DNA of 64,000 nucleotides, from the NCBI GenBank assembly GCA_938005745.1, contig CALLMM010000002.1, positions 165,000-228,999 of the forward strand. Direction: 5' to 3'. Numbering within the stretch: the stretch's first letter is position 1; each line of letters opens with the position of its first letter. The notes below the pieces were generated by a model. The model did not search any database. It had not been told where the DNA came from and worked only from the letters and a program-made list of their open reading frames with translations. Shown one piece after another: positions 8,751 to 16,965 of the stretch. A program made the position numbers and the translations under genes. The DNA comes from an uncultured Chthonomonadales bacterium. GTDB taxonomy: Bacteria; Armatimonadota; Chthonomonadetes; Chthonomonadales; CAJBBX01.

Positions 8751-9923
8751 TTAACGTCCAGGCATGCCCGGTCCGGGCATGGTGGCGGTTCGAATCATCT
8801 TCTCCAGTTCCGCCGGGTTCATCGCGCGCTCCATCGCCAGCTCATAGGTGATCATGCCGCGCACATACAGGTCGCGCAGCGACTGGTCCATGGTCTGCAT
8901 TCCCAGATTGGCGCTGGTCTGGATCATGGAGGTGATCTGGTGCGCCTTGTTCTCGCGGATCAGGTTGCGAATCGCGGGGCTGGCGGTCATGATCTCCATG
9001 GCGCAGATGCGTCCCGGCTGGTTGGCGCGCGGCAGAAGCTGCTGACAGAGGATCGCCTGCAGGTTGTTGGACAGCTGCAGGCGCACCTGCTCCTGCTGAC
9101 CGGGCGGGAACGAGTCCACGATGCGCTCCACCGAGGTCGCCGCGCTGTTGGTGTGCAGAGTCGCGAAGACCAGGTGTCCGGTCTCGGCGGCGGAGACCGC
9201 CATCTGCATCGTCTCCAGGTCGCGCATCTCGCCGACCAGGATCACGTCCGGGTCTTCTCGCAGGGCGGCGCGCAGCGCGTTGGCGAACGTCTTGGTGTCC
9301 TGCCCCACCTCGCGCTGATTGATGACGCTGAACCGGTGCGAGTGCAGGTACTCGATCGGGTCCTCGATGGTCAGGATATGCACGCTGCGCTCCGAGTTGA
9401 TCTGGTTGATCATGGCGGCGAGCGTGGTAGACTTGCCGGAGCCGGTCGGTCCGGTTACGAGGATCAGTCCGCGGGGCAGGCGGGTCAACTCCTCCAGCAC
9501 CGGCGGCAGGCTCAGTTCGCGCAGCGTCGGAATGCGGGAGGGGATGACGCGGAACGCCATCGCCACGTTGCCCCGGTCGCGATAGACATTGACGCGGAAG
9601 CGGGAGAGGCGTCCCAGCTGATAGGAGAAGTCCAGTTCGAAGTTGGTCTCAAAGCGCTGTATCTGGTCGTCCGTCAGGATATCGTAGATGAGTCGCTGGG
9701 AATCTTTCGGAGTAACCTTCTCATAATTGCAGGGCAGAAGCTGACCATCCACGCGGATAATGGGCGGGATACCGACCGAAACGTGCAGGTCGGAGCCGCC
9801 TTTCTCCACGACGATTCGCAGCAGGTCATCAATATGGGCGTCTTCCAGCGGACGGGGTCGGGCGGTCGCCGTCGGGGTCGGGGCGCCCCCCTGCGGCGGT
9901 ACGGGTTGGGTCTGTTCGGTCAC
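8751..9923 (-). CDS. pilT: Twitching motility retraction ATPase PilT
   Basis: 390-aa hexameric ATPase for pilus retraction. It has an N-terminal PAS-like domain (DLLRIVVEKGGSDLHVSVG), Walker A GPTGSGKS at 158-165, Asp/His boxes, Walker B (DPDVILVGEMRD) and the PilT-specific AIRNLIRE motif needed for retraction. A Pro/Gln/Thr-rich 25-residue N-terminal extension is slightly longer than usual. The GTG start has GGAGG about 7 nt upstream. It lies between pilB and pilC; the 100-nt pilB-pilT gap holds a large nested hairpin. Twitching ability is inferred from the presence of pilT. Confidence 0.96.
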   Translation of the reverse strand: MTEQTQPVPPQGGAPTPTATARPRPLEDAHIDDLLRIVVEKGGSDLHVSVGIPPIIRVDGQLLPCNYEKVTPKDSQRLIYDILTDDQIQRFETNFELDFSYQLGRLSRFRVNVYRDRGNVAMAFRVIPSRIPTLRELSLPPVLEELTRLPRGLILVTGPTGSGKSTTLAAMINQINSERSVHILTIEDPIEYLHSHRFSVINQREVGQDTKTFANALRAALREDPDVILVGEMRDLETMQMAVSAAETGHLVFATLHTNSAATSVERIVDSFPPGQQEQVRLQLSNNLQAILCQQLLPRANQPGRICAMEIMTASPAIRNLIRENKAHQITSMIQTSANLGMQTMDQSLRDLYVRGMITYELAMERAMNPAELEKMIRTATMPGPGMPGR

Positions 9924-9950
9924 GGAATAGCCTCCAGCAGAAACAGTCGA

Positions 9951-10012
9951 GAGTCGCGGGCGCGAGCTGTGATAGTATCGGCAGGATACTCACAACTCTT
10001 AACCCGCGACTC
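9951..10012 (-). other. Nested hairpin in the pilB-pilT intergenic region
   Basis: GAGTCGCGGG (9951-9960) pairs perfectly with CCCGCGACTC (10003-10012). Between them lies a second imperfect stem around GATAGTATC/GATACTCAC with a GGCAG loop. It occupies most of the pilB-pilT gap and would be transcribed from the pilB promoter. Partial termination or an mRNA processing/stability element are plausible roles. No U-tract follows. Confidence 0.55.
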
Positions 10013-10023
10013 GCGGCTTGAGA

Positions 10024-11826
10024 TCAGTAGTTGCCAGCGGTGAAGACGACGCGCATGACCTCTTCGGGAGTGGTGATTCCCTCGAGGATCTTCAACAGTC
10101 CGTCCTCTTTCAGCTCCTTCATTCCGTTGGCTTTGGCGGCATCGCGGATGTCGGTCAGAGGCGCGCGGCGGACGATCAGTTCGGCGATTTCGTCATTGAT
10201 TCGCATCAGGGAGTAGATGCCAAGGCGTCCGCTGTAGCCGGTGTGGCGGCAGGCTTCGCAGCCGCGTCCCCGCCAGAGCGTCAGCTTCTGTTCGGGATCC
10301 TCCGGCTTGAATCCAAAGCGGCGCAGCTCGTTCGCCTGCACCTCATACGGCTCCTTGCAGTGGACGCAGATCTTTCGACCGAGGCGCTGGGCGAGAACGC
10401 CGATGACGGTTGCCGAGATCAGGTACGGCTCCACGCCCATATCCACCATACGGATGACGGCGGAGGGCGCGTCGTTGGTGTGCAGGGTGGAGAGAACGAG
10501 GTGTCCGGTCAGCGCCGACTCGATGGCGATCTCGGCGGTCTCCAGGTCGCGCATCTCTCCGACCATGATGATGTCCGGGTCCTGGCGGAGGAAGGAGCGC
10601 AGCGCGGTCGCGAAGGTCAGTCCGGCTTTTTTGTTCACCTGCACCTGCGTGATACCGCTCAACTGGTACTCGACCGGGTCTTCGATCGTCAGAATATTGG
10701 ACTGGATGGAGTTGAGCTTATTGAGCACGGAGTACTGGGTGGTGGTCTTGCCGGAACCGGTCGGTCCGGTGGAGAGCACCATTCCCTGCGGCTGCATCAC
10801 CAGCTCTTCGAGCTGCTCCTGCGTCTCCGCCATGAAGCCCAGCTTGTTGAGACCGATGAGAATGCTGGACTTGTCGAGGATGCGGCAGACGATCTTCTCG
10901 CCGAAGATGTTGGGCAGGCAGGAGACGCGCAGGTCGTAGTCTTTGTCTTGGAAGCGGATCGGGATGCGTCCGTCCTGCGGCACGCGCCGCTCGGCGATGT
11001 TCATCTCCGCGAGAATCTTGAAGCGGGAGATCAGAGGCGCCTGAATATATTTGGGAACCGACATCGTCTCATGGAGAACGCCGTCCACGCGGTAGCGGAT
11101 GCGCAGGTTGCGCCGATCCGGCTCCAGGTGGATGTCCGAGGCGCGCTCCTTGATCGCCTGCTGGATGATGGCGTTGGCGATGCGGATAATGGGCGCTTCG
11201 TTGACCATCTCCTCGCCGGTCTCGTCCTCATCCTTCGCCAGATCGCCCACCGAGCCGACCTTCGCCATATCCTCCCGGATCTGCACGAGCAGGCTGCCGC
11301 CTCCGCCGCCGTCGCCCGCCCCGCCGCCTTTGAGCGGGTTCATGCCGGGCTGCGCACCTCCGGCGTTGGGCGCCAGCGAGGCGGTCGTCCCGCCGTAGAC
11401 GCGCGCGATGGCATCCTCAATCGCTCCGGGCGCCGCCAGCACCGCCTTGATCGTGCAGCGCGAAACCAGCCGCAGATCGTCCGCCGCGTAGGGGTTGTTG
11501 GTATCCGCCATCGCGACGTAGAGGGTGTTGGTATTGGAGTCTTTGCGTACCGGGATCACATTATGGCGCTTGGCAATCTGTTCGGGCACTACGTTGACTG
11601 CGCTCGCTTCCGGAGCAAACTTATTCAGGTCCACGAAAGGCAGCCCTAACTCCTGCGCCTTTGCCTCGGTCACGTCGCGTTCACTGGCAATACCCTGTTC
11701 GACGAGGATCTTCTCCAGCGGAGTCCCCGACTGCTTCTGCAGATCGAGCGCCTGTTTGAGTTGTTCTGTGGTAATGTATCCCTTCTCAACCAGATAGTCG
11801 CCCATGCTCTTCCGTACGATCGCCAT
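10024..11826 (-). CDS. pilB: Type IV pilus extension ATPase PilB
   Basis: 600-aa assembly ATPase of the GspE/PilB family. The N-terminal MshEN-type domain (about residues 5-145) is followed by a Gly-rich linker (165-178) and the catalytic core: Walker A GPTGSGKTTT at 354-363, an IEDPVEYQL Asp box, DPDIIMVGEMRD, and a four-cysteine zinc site (Cys487, 490, 523 and 526; CVHC and CEAC). These residues are all present, so it should be active. The MshEN domain suggests cyclic-di-GMP control, an inference from the family. It is the promoter-proximal gene of pilB-pilT-pilC-pilD. Confidence 0.95.
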   Translation of the reverse strand: MAIVRKSMGDYLVEKGYITTEQLKQALDLQKQSGTPLEKILVEQGIASERDVTEAKAQELGLPFVDLNKFAPEASAVNVVPEQIAKRHNVIPVRKDSNTNTLYVAMADTNNPYAADDLRLVSRCTIKAVLAAPGAIEDAIARVYGGTTASLAPNAGGAQPGMNPLKGGGAGDGGGGGSLLVQIREDMAKVGSVGDLAKDEDETGEEMVNEAPIIRIANAIIQQAIKERASDIHLEPDRRNLRIRYRVDGVLHETMSVPKYIQAPLISRFKILAEMNIAERRVPQDGRIPIRFQDKDYDLRVSCLPNIFGEKIVCRILDKSSILIGLNKLGFMAETQEQLEELVMQPQGMVLSTGPTGSGKTTTQYSVLNKLNSIQSNILTIEDPVEYQLSGITQVQVNKKAGLTFATALRSFLRQDPDIIMVGEMRDLETAEIAIESALTGHLVLSTLHTNDAPSAVIRMVDMGVEPYLISATVIGVLAQRLGRKICVHCKEPYEVQANELRRFGFKPEDPEQKLTLWRGRGCEACRHTGYSGRLGIYSLMRINDEIAELIVRRAPLTDIRDAAKANGMKELKEDGLLKILEGITTPEEVMRVVFTAGNY

Positions 11827-11885
11827 TTTGCCCCACCTAGCCTCTCATCTACTGTGAGATTCGTAACACGCGCCTAGACGCCGCG

Positions 11886-11915
11886 ATTATAACACACCGC
11901 TGAAGGACGGCGCAA
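11886..11915 (-). promoter_or_regulatory. Promoter for pilBTCD
   Basis: On the minus strand TTGCGC (11910-11915) is separated by 18 nt from TATAAT (11886-11891), and the -10 is extended by TG one base upstream (TGTTATAAT). Transcription would start near 11879, about 50 nt before pilB. It lies in the 227-nt gap between aroE and pilB, in which nothing else was recognised. Confidence 0.7.
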
Positions 11916-12053
11916 GAGTAATTTTGAGCCGCTAACCAAAACAGGAAAGTAACGACGCGCGAAGGCGGAACTGCCCTCCTCGGACGATAGCCTGAATGCA
12001 TCGTCACAACGAAAGGTTACCGCCGGCGCGCCCGCTTGTCCCCGGCAGCCCGC

Positions 12054-12989
12054 TCACCGTTCCAGTCCCGCCAGGACAGCCTGCTCCATCACGTCCAGCG
12101 GCGGTCGGGTTCCGGTCCAGATTTCGAACGCGGCGGCACCCTGGTGCACGAGCATGGCGATGCCATTGAGGGTCTGCGCCCCGACGGCTCGCGCCGCAGC
12201 CAGCAGCCGCGTCTCCTGTGGACGATAGATAAGATCGTATACAAACAGACCAGGATGTAGAGCGTCAAGAGGGATCGGGGGAATCGCCTGATAGTTCGGC
12301 GACATCCCCACCGAGGTGGTGTTCACCAGCAGCTGCGCCCCTTTCATCACATCCGTCAGTCTGGTTCTTTCCGCAAAATGCAGCCAATCTACCATCTCCC
12401 TGCCGACCGAGCGATTCACCTCGTCCGCCAGCGCCTGCGCGCGTTCCGGCGTCCGATTGACCAGCGTAATCTGCGCTCCGTCGCGCGCCAGCCGATGCGT
12501 TACCGCGCGCGCCGCGCCGCCCGCCCCCAGCACTACCGCCCGCTTCCCCTGCGGAGAGAACCCCGCTGCGCGAAGCGGCTCTGTAAAGCCGCGATCATCG
12601 GTGTTGTATCCGATGAGGCGGCTCTCCACGTTATGAACGGTGTTGACGGCTCCCAGAGCCTGCGCTTCCGGCGCGATCTGATCCAGATACGGTAGGACAC
12701 GCTCCTTGTGCGGTATGGTGAGATTGACCCCGATAATTCCGAGTGCGACCAGACTGCGAATCGCCGGACCGATCTGGTCCGGAGGGACTGAAAAAGGGAT
12801 ATAAACGTAATGAAGTCCAAGCGCGGCAATCGCCGCATTGTGCATCGCCGGAGAGAGTGTGTGTTCGACAGGGTACCCGAACACGCCCAATATCCTGGTT
12901 CGCCCGTCAATGAACGTAGTACAAACTCCCCAGTCGTTTCGACGACATATTATAGTACAAGGTTCCCGAAAATGCAAAGATACCGGCAA
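12054..12989 (-). CDS. aroE: Shikimate dehydrogenase
   Basis: Converts 3-dehydroshikimate to shikimate with NADPH in aromatic amino acid synthesis. The substrate-binding motif GYPVEHTLSPAMHNAA, the catalytic Lys in LTIPHKE, NTDDRGF and the dinucleotide-binding GAGGAARAV are all present. The coordinate 12989 is the track's TTG and only an outer limit. Codons 5-18 of that frame contain a sigma70 promoter, so translation must begin lower. Family alignment (IDGRTRILGVFGYP) and the GGGGAG at 12926-12931 point to about 12911-12917, where only ATT or ACG is available. The next normal start is TTG 12890. It follows the YqeG gene, an arrangement resembling the Bacillus yqeG-aroE region. Confidence 0.93.
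   Translation of the reverse strand: MPVSLHFREPCTIICRRNDWGVCTTFIDGRTRILGVFGYPVEHTLSPAMHNAAIAALGLHYVYIPFSVPPDQIGPAIRSLVALGIIGVNLTIPHKERVLPYLDQIAPEAQALGAVNTVHNVESRLIGYNTDDRGFTEPLRAAGFSPQGKRAVVLGAGGAARAVTHRLARDGAQITLVNRTPERAQALADEVNRSVGREMVDWLHFAERTRLTDVMKGAQLLVNTTSVGMSPNYQAIPPIPLDALHPGLFVYDLIYRPQETRLLAAARAVGAQTLNGIAMLVHQGAAAFEIWTGTRPPLDVMEQAVLAGLER
12949..12977 (-). promoter_or_regulatory. Sigma70-type promoter for aroE
   Basis: TTGCAT (12972-12977) and TATAAT (12949-12954) on the minus strand are separated by exactly 17 nt. Initiation near 12942 would give a 25-50 nt leader containing GGGGAG (12926-12931). Confidence 0.78.
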
Positions 12990-13008
12990 AACGCACAGGC
13001 GCTTTTTT
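12987..13008 (-). terminator. Small hairpin after the YqeG gene
   Basis: On the minus strand AAAAAGCGC-CTGT-GCGTTTT forms a short stem followed by a T-run and GCC. It lies 64 nt past the YqeG stop and just before the aroE promoter, so it probably ends the ruvX-mltG-yqeG transcript. A T6 run also flanks it on the plus strand. The stem is short, so confidence is limited. Confidence 0.4.
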
Positions 13009-13071
13009 GAAAGTAATTTCCGTCGCGCCCGGTTCCATCGAAAACGTCCGCGCCTCCCGTTGACCGGGCGG

Positions 13072-13623
13072 TCAGAGATCGCCTCTGCGCCGGAACCAGA
13101 TCAGCAGAACCGACTCGGCGACCCGGCTGATCTTCGTTCCCAGAAACTCCCGCTTCGCCATCGGCTTGACCATATAGGTGAAGACGCCCACCCGGTTGCC
13201 GCCCAGCACATCGGTAAACATCTGGTCGCCGATCATGACGGTTTTCGACGGCTCGACCCCCAACTCCTGCATCGCCTCCAGAAAACCCTTTTTGCGCGGT
13301 TTCCAGGCGCGCCGGACGTAGGGGATCTCCAGTCGCTCGGAGAGCGCGCGCAGACGCCTGCCGAAACGGGTGTTGGAGACCAGACAGAGCTTGAAGCCGG
13401 CTCTTTTCAGCTGATCGAGCCACTCCAGCACCTCGCGCGAGATGTCGCTGCGCTGCCAGCCGACCAGCGTGTTATCCAGATCGAGCAGCACCGCCTCCAC
13501 GCCCGATTCCTTCAACTCCTCGACGGTGATCTCGGTTACGCCCGTATGACAGTAGCGTCCCGGACAGAGAACGCGCAGACCCCTGCGGCGTCCATTGTGT
13601 CTGTTACTCATCGCGTTATCCAT
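13072..13623 (-). CDS. yqeG: YqeG family HAD-type phosphatase
   Basis: About 183 aa from ATG 13623 (MDNAMSNRHNG), which overlaps the mltG stop as ATGGATAA and has GGGAG 6 nt upstream. The track's longer start would read through mltG and is not credible. The N-terminal segment VLCPGRYCHTGVTEIT precedes HAD motif I (LLDLDNTLVGW), motif II (LVSNTR) and motif III/IV (KPRKKGF, MIGDQMFTDVLGGNRVG). A C-terminal MVKPMAKREF segment is typical of YqeG. The family is HAD superfamily subclass IIIA, with phosphatidylglycerophosphatase or related activity suggested for some members. The physiological substrate here is unknown. Confidence 0.88.
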   Translation of the reverse strand: MDNAMSNRHNGRRRGLRVLCPGRYCHTGVTEITVEELKESGVEAVLLDLDNTLVGWQRSDISREVLEWLDQLKRAGFKLCLVSNTRFGRRLRALSERLEIPYVRRAWKPRKKGFLEAMQELGVEPSKTVMIGDQMFTDVLGGNRVGVFTYMVKPMAKREFLGTKISRVAESVLLIWFRRRGDL

Positions 13624-14659
13624 CTCCGTCTCCCGCGCTGCGCCGGCGCAGGGCGCGCATCTGTCGAACCGCCTTTTCATGCTCCGCCAGCGTGCGCGTG
13701 AACTGATGCGTGCCGTCCGGTCTGGCGACATAGAAAAGGTAGTCGTGTCTCTCCGGGCGCAGCGCCGCCTGCAGCGACGGCTTGCCGGGACTGGCGATCG
13801 GACCGGGAGGCAGTCCGGCGCGGCGATAGGTGTTGTAGGGAGAGTTGACCTCCAGGTCCCGATAGAGCACCCGCTCCTTATGCCGCCCGAGCGCATAGAG
13901 CACCGTCGCGTCAATCTGAAGCCGCATCCCCCGCCGCAGGCGGTTCTCGATCACCCCGGCGATCCGCGCACGATCTTGCGGCGCGGACGCTTCCCGCTCG
14001 ATCATCGCCGCGATGGTAACGATCTGATGCAGGCTGTGCGGACTGCGCCGTATCTCGGCAAGATGCGGCGTATAGAACTCCCGCGTGAAGGTGTCCAGCA
14101 TCGTCTGCGCGACCCGCTCCGGCGCGCTCTGCGGATGAAAGCGGTAGGTCTCCGGGTAGAGGTAGCCCTCCAGCCCCGTCTTCGGCAGCGGAAACGGCGC
14201 GGAGAGCGGCGCAGACGCGCTGCGGGTCATCCGCAGAAACGCCTGCGCGTCCCGGATCACGCCCTTCTCCTGCAGGGTCTGCGCGATCTGCGAGAGGGTG
14301 AACCCCTCTGGGATGGTTACGCTAATATCGTCGGGGTCTCCCGCGCCTCGCTGGAGAAGGTCGGAGATCTGCGCGGCGGACATATTCGGCGAGAGCCGGT
14401 ACACTCCCGGCTTGAAGCGTCCGGCATCGCCCTTCCAGTGGGCGTAGAGCAGAAAGAGAGAGGCGTTGCGGACCAGCCCCTCCCGCTCCAGCTGCCGCGC
14501 GATCTGCTCGGCGCCCGTTCCCGGCTTGACGGCGACCCGCACCTTCTGCGCGGAGCGCGAAACGGGCTGAAGCTGCCGCCACGCCCACCAGATTCCGCCT
14601 CCTGCCGCCAGCAGCGCCGCCGCGCTCCCGATCCCTAGAAGACGCCGTATGCGCTTCAC
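13616..14659 (-). CDS. mltG: Endolytic murein transglycosylase MltG
   Basis: 347-aa membrane-anchored lytic transglycosylase that cuts nascent peptidoglycan glycan strands in the periplasm. A single N-terminal helix (about residues 10-26) anchors it. A LysM-like region (VTIPEGFTLSQIAQTLQEKG) and the YceG catalytic domain follow, with LEGYLYPETYRF, the catalytic Glu in IAAMIEREAS, and the terminal NTYRRAGLPPGPIASPG motif. The GTG start overlaps the ruvX stop (GTGA), and the stop overlaps the yqeG start, indicating translational coupling. The ruvX-mltG pairing is common across bacteria. Length and motifs are complete. Confidence 0.95.
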   Translation of the reverse strand: MKRIRRLLGIGSAAALLAAGGGIWWAWRQLQPVSRSAQKVRVAVKPGTGAEQIARQLEREGLVRNASLFLLYAHWKGDAGRFKPGVYRLSPNMSAAQISDLLQRGAGDPDDISVTIPEGFTLSQIAQTLQEKGVIRDAQAFLRMTRSASAPLSAPFPLPKTGLEGYLYPETYRFHPQSAPERVAQTMLDTFTREFYTPHLAEIRRSPHSLHQIVTIAAMIEREASAPQDRARIAGVIENRLRRGMRLQIDATVLYALGRHKERVLYRDLEVNSPYNTYRRAGLPPGPIASPGKPSLQAALRPERHDYLFYVARPDGTHQFTRTLAEHEKAVRQMRALRRRSAGDGDG

Positions 14660-15093
14660 GCCCCCTGCTCCTCTTCACGGCGTCGCCGGTTCAGGTAGTC
14701 CTGCAGAATGATGGCGGCGGCCGCCGAATCGATCCGCTGCCTCTGGCGCTGGCGTCCCGCGCCCGCCTCGCGCAGCCGCTCCGCCGCCTCCCACGTCGTC
14801 AGCCGCTCATCCTGCACTTCGACCGGCTGCGCGATCCGTTTTCGCAGCGCCTCCACAAAGAGCAGCATCCTCTGCGCCTGCGGACCGACGGAGCCGTCTT
14901 CGCAGAGCGGGATTCCGACCACCACGCGCTCCACCGCATTGGCGGCGATCAGGTCGGCGATGGCCGCGACGGCTTTCCGATACCCCTCCGAACGGGGCAG
15001 AGTTCTGCCGGGAAAGACGAAGGTCTGCGTCTCGTCGCTCAACGCCACGCCGATCGTCTTCTCCCCCACGTCCAGAGCCAGAATCCGTCCCAT
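14656..15093 (-). CDS. ruvX: Putative pre-16S rRNA nuclease / RuvX (YqgF) family
   Basis: 145 aa from ATG 15093, chosen because MGRILALDVGEKTIGVALSD is the conserved family start and GGAGGAGCGAGG directly precedes it. The track's 217-aa version begins upstream of the promoter. The RNase H-like fold residues are visible: Asp in LALDVG, Glu in VQDERLTTWEA and Asp in RIDSAAAAIILQDYL. The family processes the 5' end of 16S rRNA and was earlier proposed as a Holliday junction resolvase. It leads the ruvX-mltG-yqeG unit. Confidence 0.93.
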   Translation of the reverse strand: MGRILALDVGEKTIGVALSDETQTFVFPGRTLPRSEGYRKAVAAIADLIAANAVERVVVGIPLCEDGSVGPQAQRMLLFVEALRKRIAQPVEVQDERLTTWEAAERLREAGAGRQRQRQRIDSAAAAIILQDYLNRRRREEEQGA

Positions 15094-15114
15094 CCTCGCT
15101 CCTCCACGCTGCAG

Positions 15115-15123
15115 ATTATACCA
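15115..15123 (-). promoter_or_regulatory. Extended -10 promoter for ruvX-mltG-yqeG
   Basis: TGGTATAAT on the minus strand (TATAAT at 15115-15120) lies 22 nt upstream of ATG 15093. No -35 match is visible at 16-18 nt, so the TG extension probably compensates. The leader would be about 15 nt and consist almost only of the ribosome binding site. Confidence 0.6.
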
Positions 15124-15175
15124 CAGGGGCTGTCCGCGCTCCTCCCTGCGCCGGACGCTGCGAGCGGGCGTAAAG

Positions 15176-15204
15176 TTGACACTCGCCGCATTAGGGGCTA
15201 TAAT
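15176..15204 (+). promoter_or_regulatory. Perfect consensus sigma70 promoter for the M48 protease gene
   Basis: TTGACA (15176-15181), a 17-nt spacer and TATAAT (15199-15204): both hexamers and the spacing match the consensus exactly. Initiation near 15211 gives an 80-nt leader to ATG 15291. The leader contains GGGGGAAGGAAGG before the start. Confidence 0.85.
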
Positions 15205-15290
15205 GTGCCAACCTGACTGTGACGGGCTGACGGATCGGCGACCCTTTTCAGCGCGGTCAGGCGACTGTCGGGGGGAAGGAAGGGAACCGC

Positions 15291-16085
15291 ATGAGGTACG
15301 ACAGATCACTGCGGACGGCTTCGTGCGCGCAGAAATGGCTGCGCCGGAGCCTGCGGAGGAGCGTTGCCGCCGCAGGCTTGCTCTGCCTGATCGCCGCTCT
15401 GATGGGCGCGACCGGCTGCAAAAACACCAACTTCCTGAGCACCAAAGACGAGATCCGACTGGGGAGAGACGCCTCCAAAGAGATCGAGCGTCGCTACCCT
15501 GTAGATACGACCTCCGCCGACGCGGCGCGTGTCAAACGCATCGGCGAACGCATTCTGCTGCATGCCGAGCAGCGTCCTGGCGTCCCCTACTCCTTCAAAG
15601 TGCTCGATCTGCGCGACGTGAACGCCGTCTCGCTGCCGGGCGGTCCCATCTACGTCTTCCGGGGCTTGCTCGATCTGCTGGGCGATGACGACGACGCGCT
15701 GGCGGCGGTGATCGGTCACGAACTGGGGCACGTCAACGGACGGCACGCCGCCAAACAGGTCAGCCAGCAGCTTGCCGCCAACATCGGCATCACCCTGCTG
15801 CTGCGGGGACAGACGGCGGATATCGCCTCCGTCGCCTCCGATCTGCTCAGTCTCAGCTACAGCCGTGATGATGAATATGACGCCGACCGGCGCGGTCTCT
15901 CGTATGCCTATCGGGCGGGCTTCGATCCGCGCGGGCTGGTGCGCTTCTTCGCGAAGATGCAGGAGTTAGAGAAGAGAGCCGGCTCCGGCACGCCGGAGCT
16001 GCTGCGCACCCACCCGCTGACGAAGGGACGCATCGCACGCGCCGAAAAGATTATCGAGACCCAGGACTTCCGCTACGGAAAGTAG
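15291..16085 (+). CDS. M48 family metalloprotease, probable lipoprotein
   Basis: 264-aa zinc metallopeptidase of the BepA/YcaL/Oma1 type. A basic N-terminus and hydrophobic segment (about 23-40) end at GATGC (Cys43), a weak lipobox, so membrane anchoring on the periplasmic side is likely. The zinc site HELGH is at 143-147, followed by GRHAAKQ. The third ligand is the Glu in DDEYDADRRG near 198, and THPLTKGRI near the C-terminus is family-typical. There are no TPR repeats, unlike BepA. Relatives degrade misassembled outer-membrane proteins. An outer-membrane quality-control role here is inferred. The gene is monocistronic-looking and driven by a consensus promoter. Confidence 0.9.
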   Translation: MRYDRSLRTASCAQKWLRRSLRRSVAAAGLLCLIAALMGATGCKNTNFLSTKDEIRLGRDASKEIERRYPVDTTSADAARVKRIGERILLHAEQRPGVPYSFKVLDLRDVNAVSLPGGPIYVFRGLLDLLGDDDDALAAVIGHELGHVNGRHAAKQVSQQLAANIGITLLLRGQTADIASVASDLLSLSYSRDDEYDADRRGLSYAYRAGFDPRGLVRFFAKMQELEKRAGSGTPELLRTHPLTKGRIARAEKIIETQDFRYGK

Positions 16086-16152
16086 GTCTCTGCAACCGGT
16101 CAGCCGAACGCGCGTCTCCTCCATGACGCCGGGGGCTGAGGAGAGTTCTGTT

Positions 16153-16947
16153 TTGAAAATCGCCGCTGTCATACCGGCATATAATGAAGAGGAGCGTATC
16201 GCCGGCGTACTGCGCGCCGTGCTGAAATCGCCCTCCATAGATGAGATCATCGTCGTGAATGACGGCTCCACCGACAATACCGCGCAGATCGCCCGCGAAT
16301 TCTCCCGCGTCCGGCTGGTGGATATTCCCGTCAACTGCGGGAAAGGGGGCGCGATGGCGGAGGGGGTGGCGGCTACCGATGCGGAGATACTCGTCTTCGT
16401 GGACGCTGACCTGATCGGACTGCGCCCGGAGCACGTGGAGGCGCTCGTCGCGCCCCTCAAAGCCGGGAAGATCAAGATGACCGTCGGGAAGTTTCGGGGA
16501 GGGCGCAGACTGACCGATCTCTCCCAGCGGCTGGCTCCCAACGTCAGCGGACAGCGCGCCATTCGCCGCGATGTCTACGAACAGATCCCCGATCTTTCGG
16601 AGTCGCGCTACGGCGTCGAGATGGCGATCACCCGCTTCTGCCGCTACTACCGTGTCCCCACGCAGACAGTCTGGCTCTACGGCGTGACCCATCCCATGAA
16701 AGAGGAGAAGCTGGGCGTGATGCGGGGCTGGGCTTCCCGCGCCCGCATGTACTGCGAGATCCTCAAGATCATGCTCGACCCGCGCCGCCCGCGCCGCGTT
16801 CGTCCCCGGCGCGCCCCGGCGTTTCCCAACCTGCTGCGCCGCCTGGCAGCCAACCAGCACCGCAACGGTCATCACAACGCCGCGCACTGGCTCTACCGGC
16901 AGGAGCGGCGATGGAACCAGCGCAAGCAGAAGCGGAAGATCACCTGA
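16153..16947 (+). CDS. Glycosyltransferase family 2
   Basis: 264 aa from TTG 16153, preferred over the track's ATG 16123 because GAGGAGAG sits 7 nt upstream and LKIAAVIPAYNEEERI is the usual GT-A beginning. Motifs seen are IIVVNDGSTDNTAQI, the DxD region VFVDADLIGL, and MTVGKFRGGRR. This resembles polyprenyl-phosphate-type or soluble GT2 enzymes. No transmembrane helix is visible. The C-terminal 60 residues are very basic (RRPRRVRPRRAP, ending QRKQKRKIT-like), which may bind membrane phospholipid or nucleic acid. Donor and acceptor are unknown. It faces the DHDPS-like gene 18 nt away. Confidence 0.85.
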   Translation: MKIAAVIPAYNEEERIAGVLRAVLKSPSIDEIIVVNDGSTDNTAQIAREFSRVRLVDIPVNCGKGGAMAEGVAATDAEILVFVDADLIGLRPEHVEALVAPLKAGKIKMTVGKFRGGRRLTDLSQRLAPNVSGQRAIRRDVYEQIPDLSESRYGVEMAITRFCRYYRVPTQTVWLYGVTHPMKEEKLGVMRGWASRARMYCEILKIMLDPRRPRRVRPRRAPAFPNLLRRLAANQHRNGHHNAAHWLYRQERRWNQRKQKRKIT

Positions 16948-16965
16948 CCTGCCCGCAACGCCCCT

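Noticed and set aside
16180-16185. TATAAT on the plus strand
   Set aside because: It encodes part of PAYNEEE in the GT2 gene, and no gene begins downstream.
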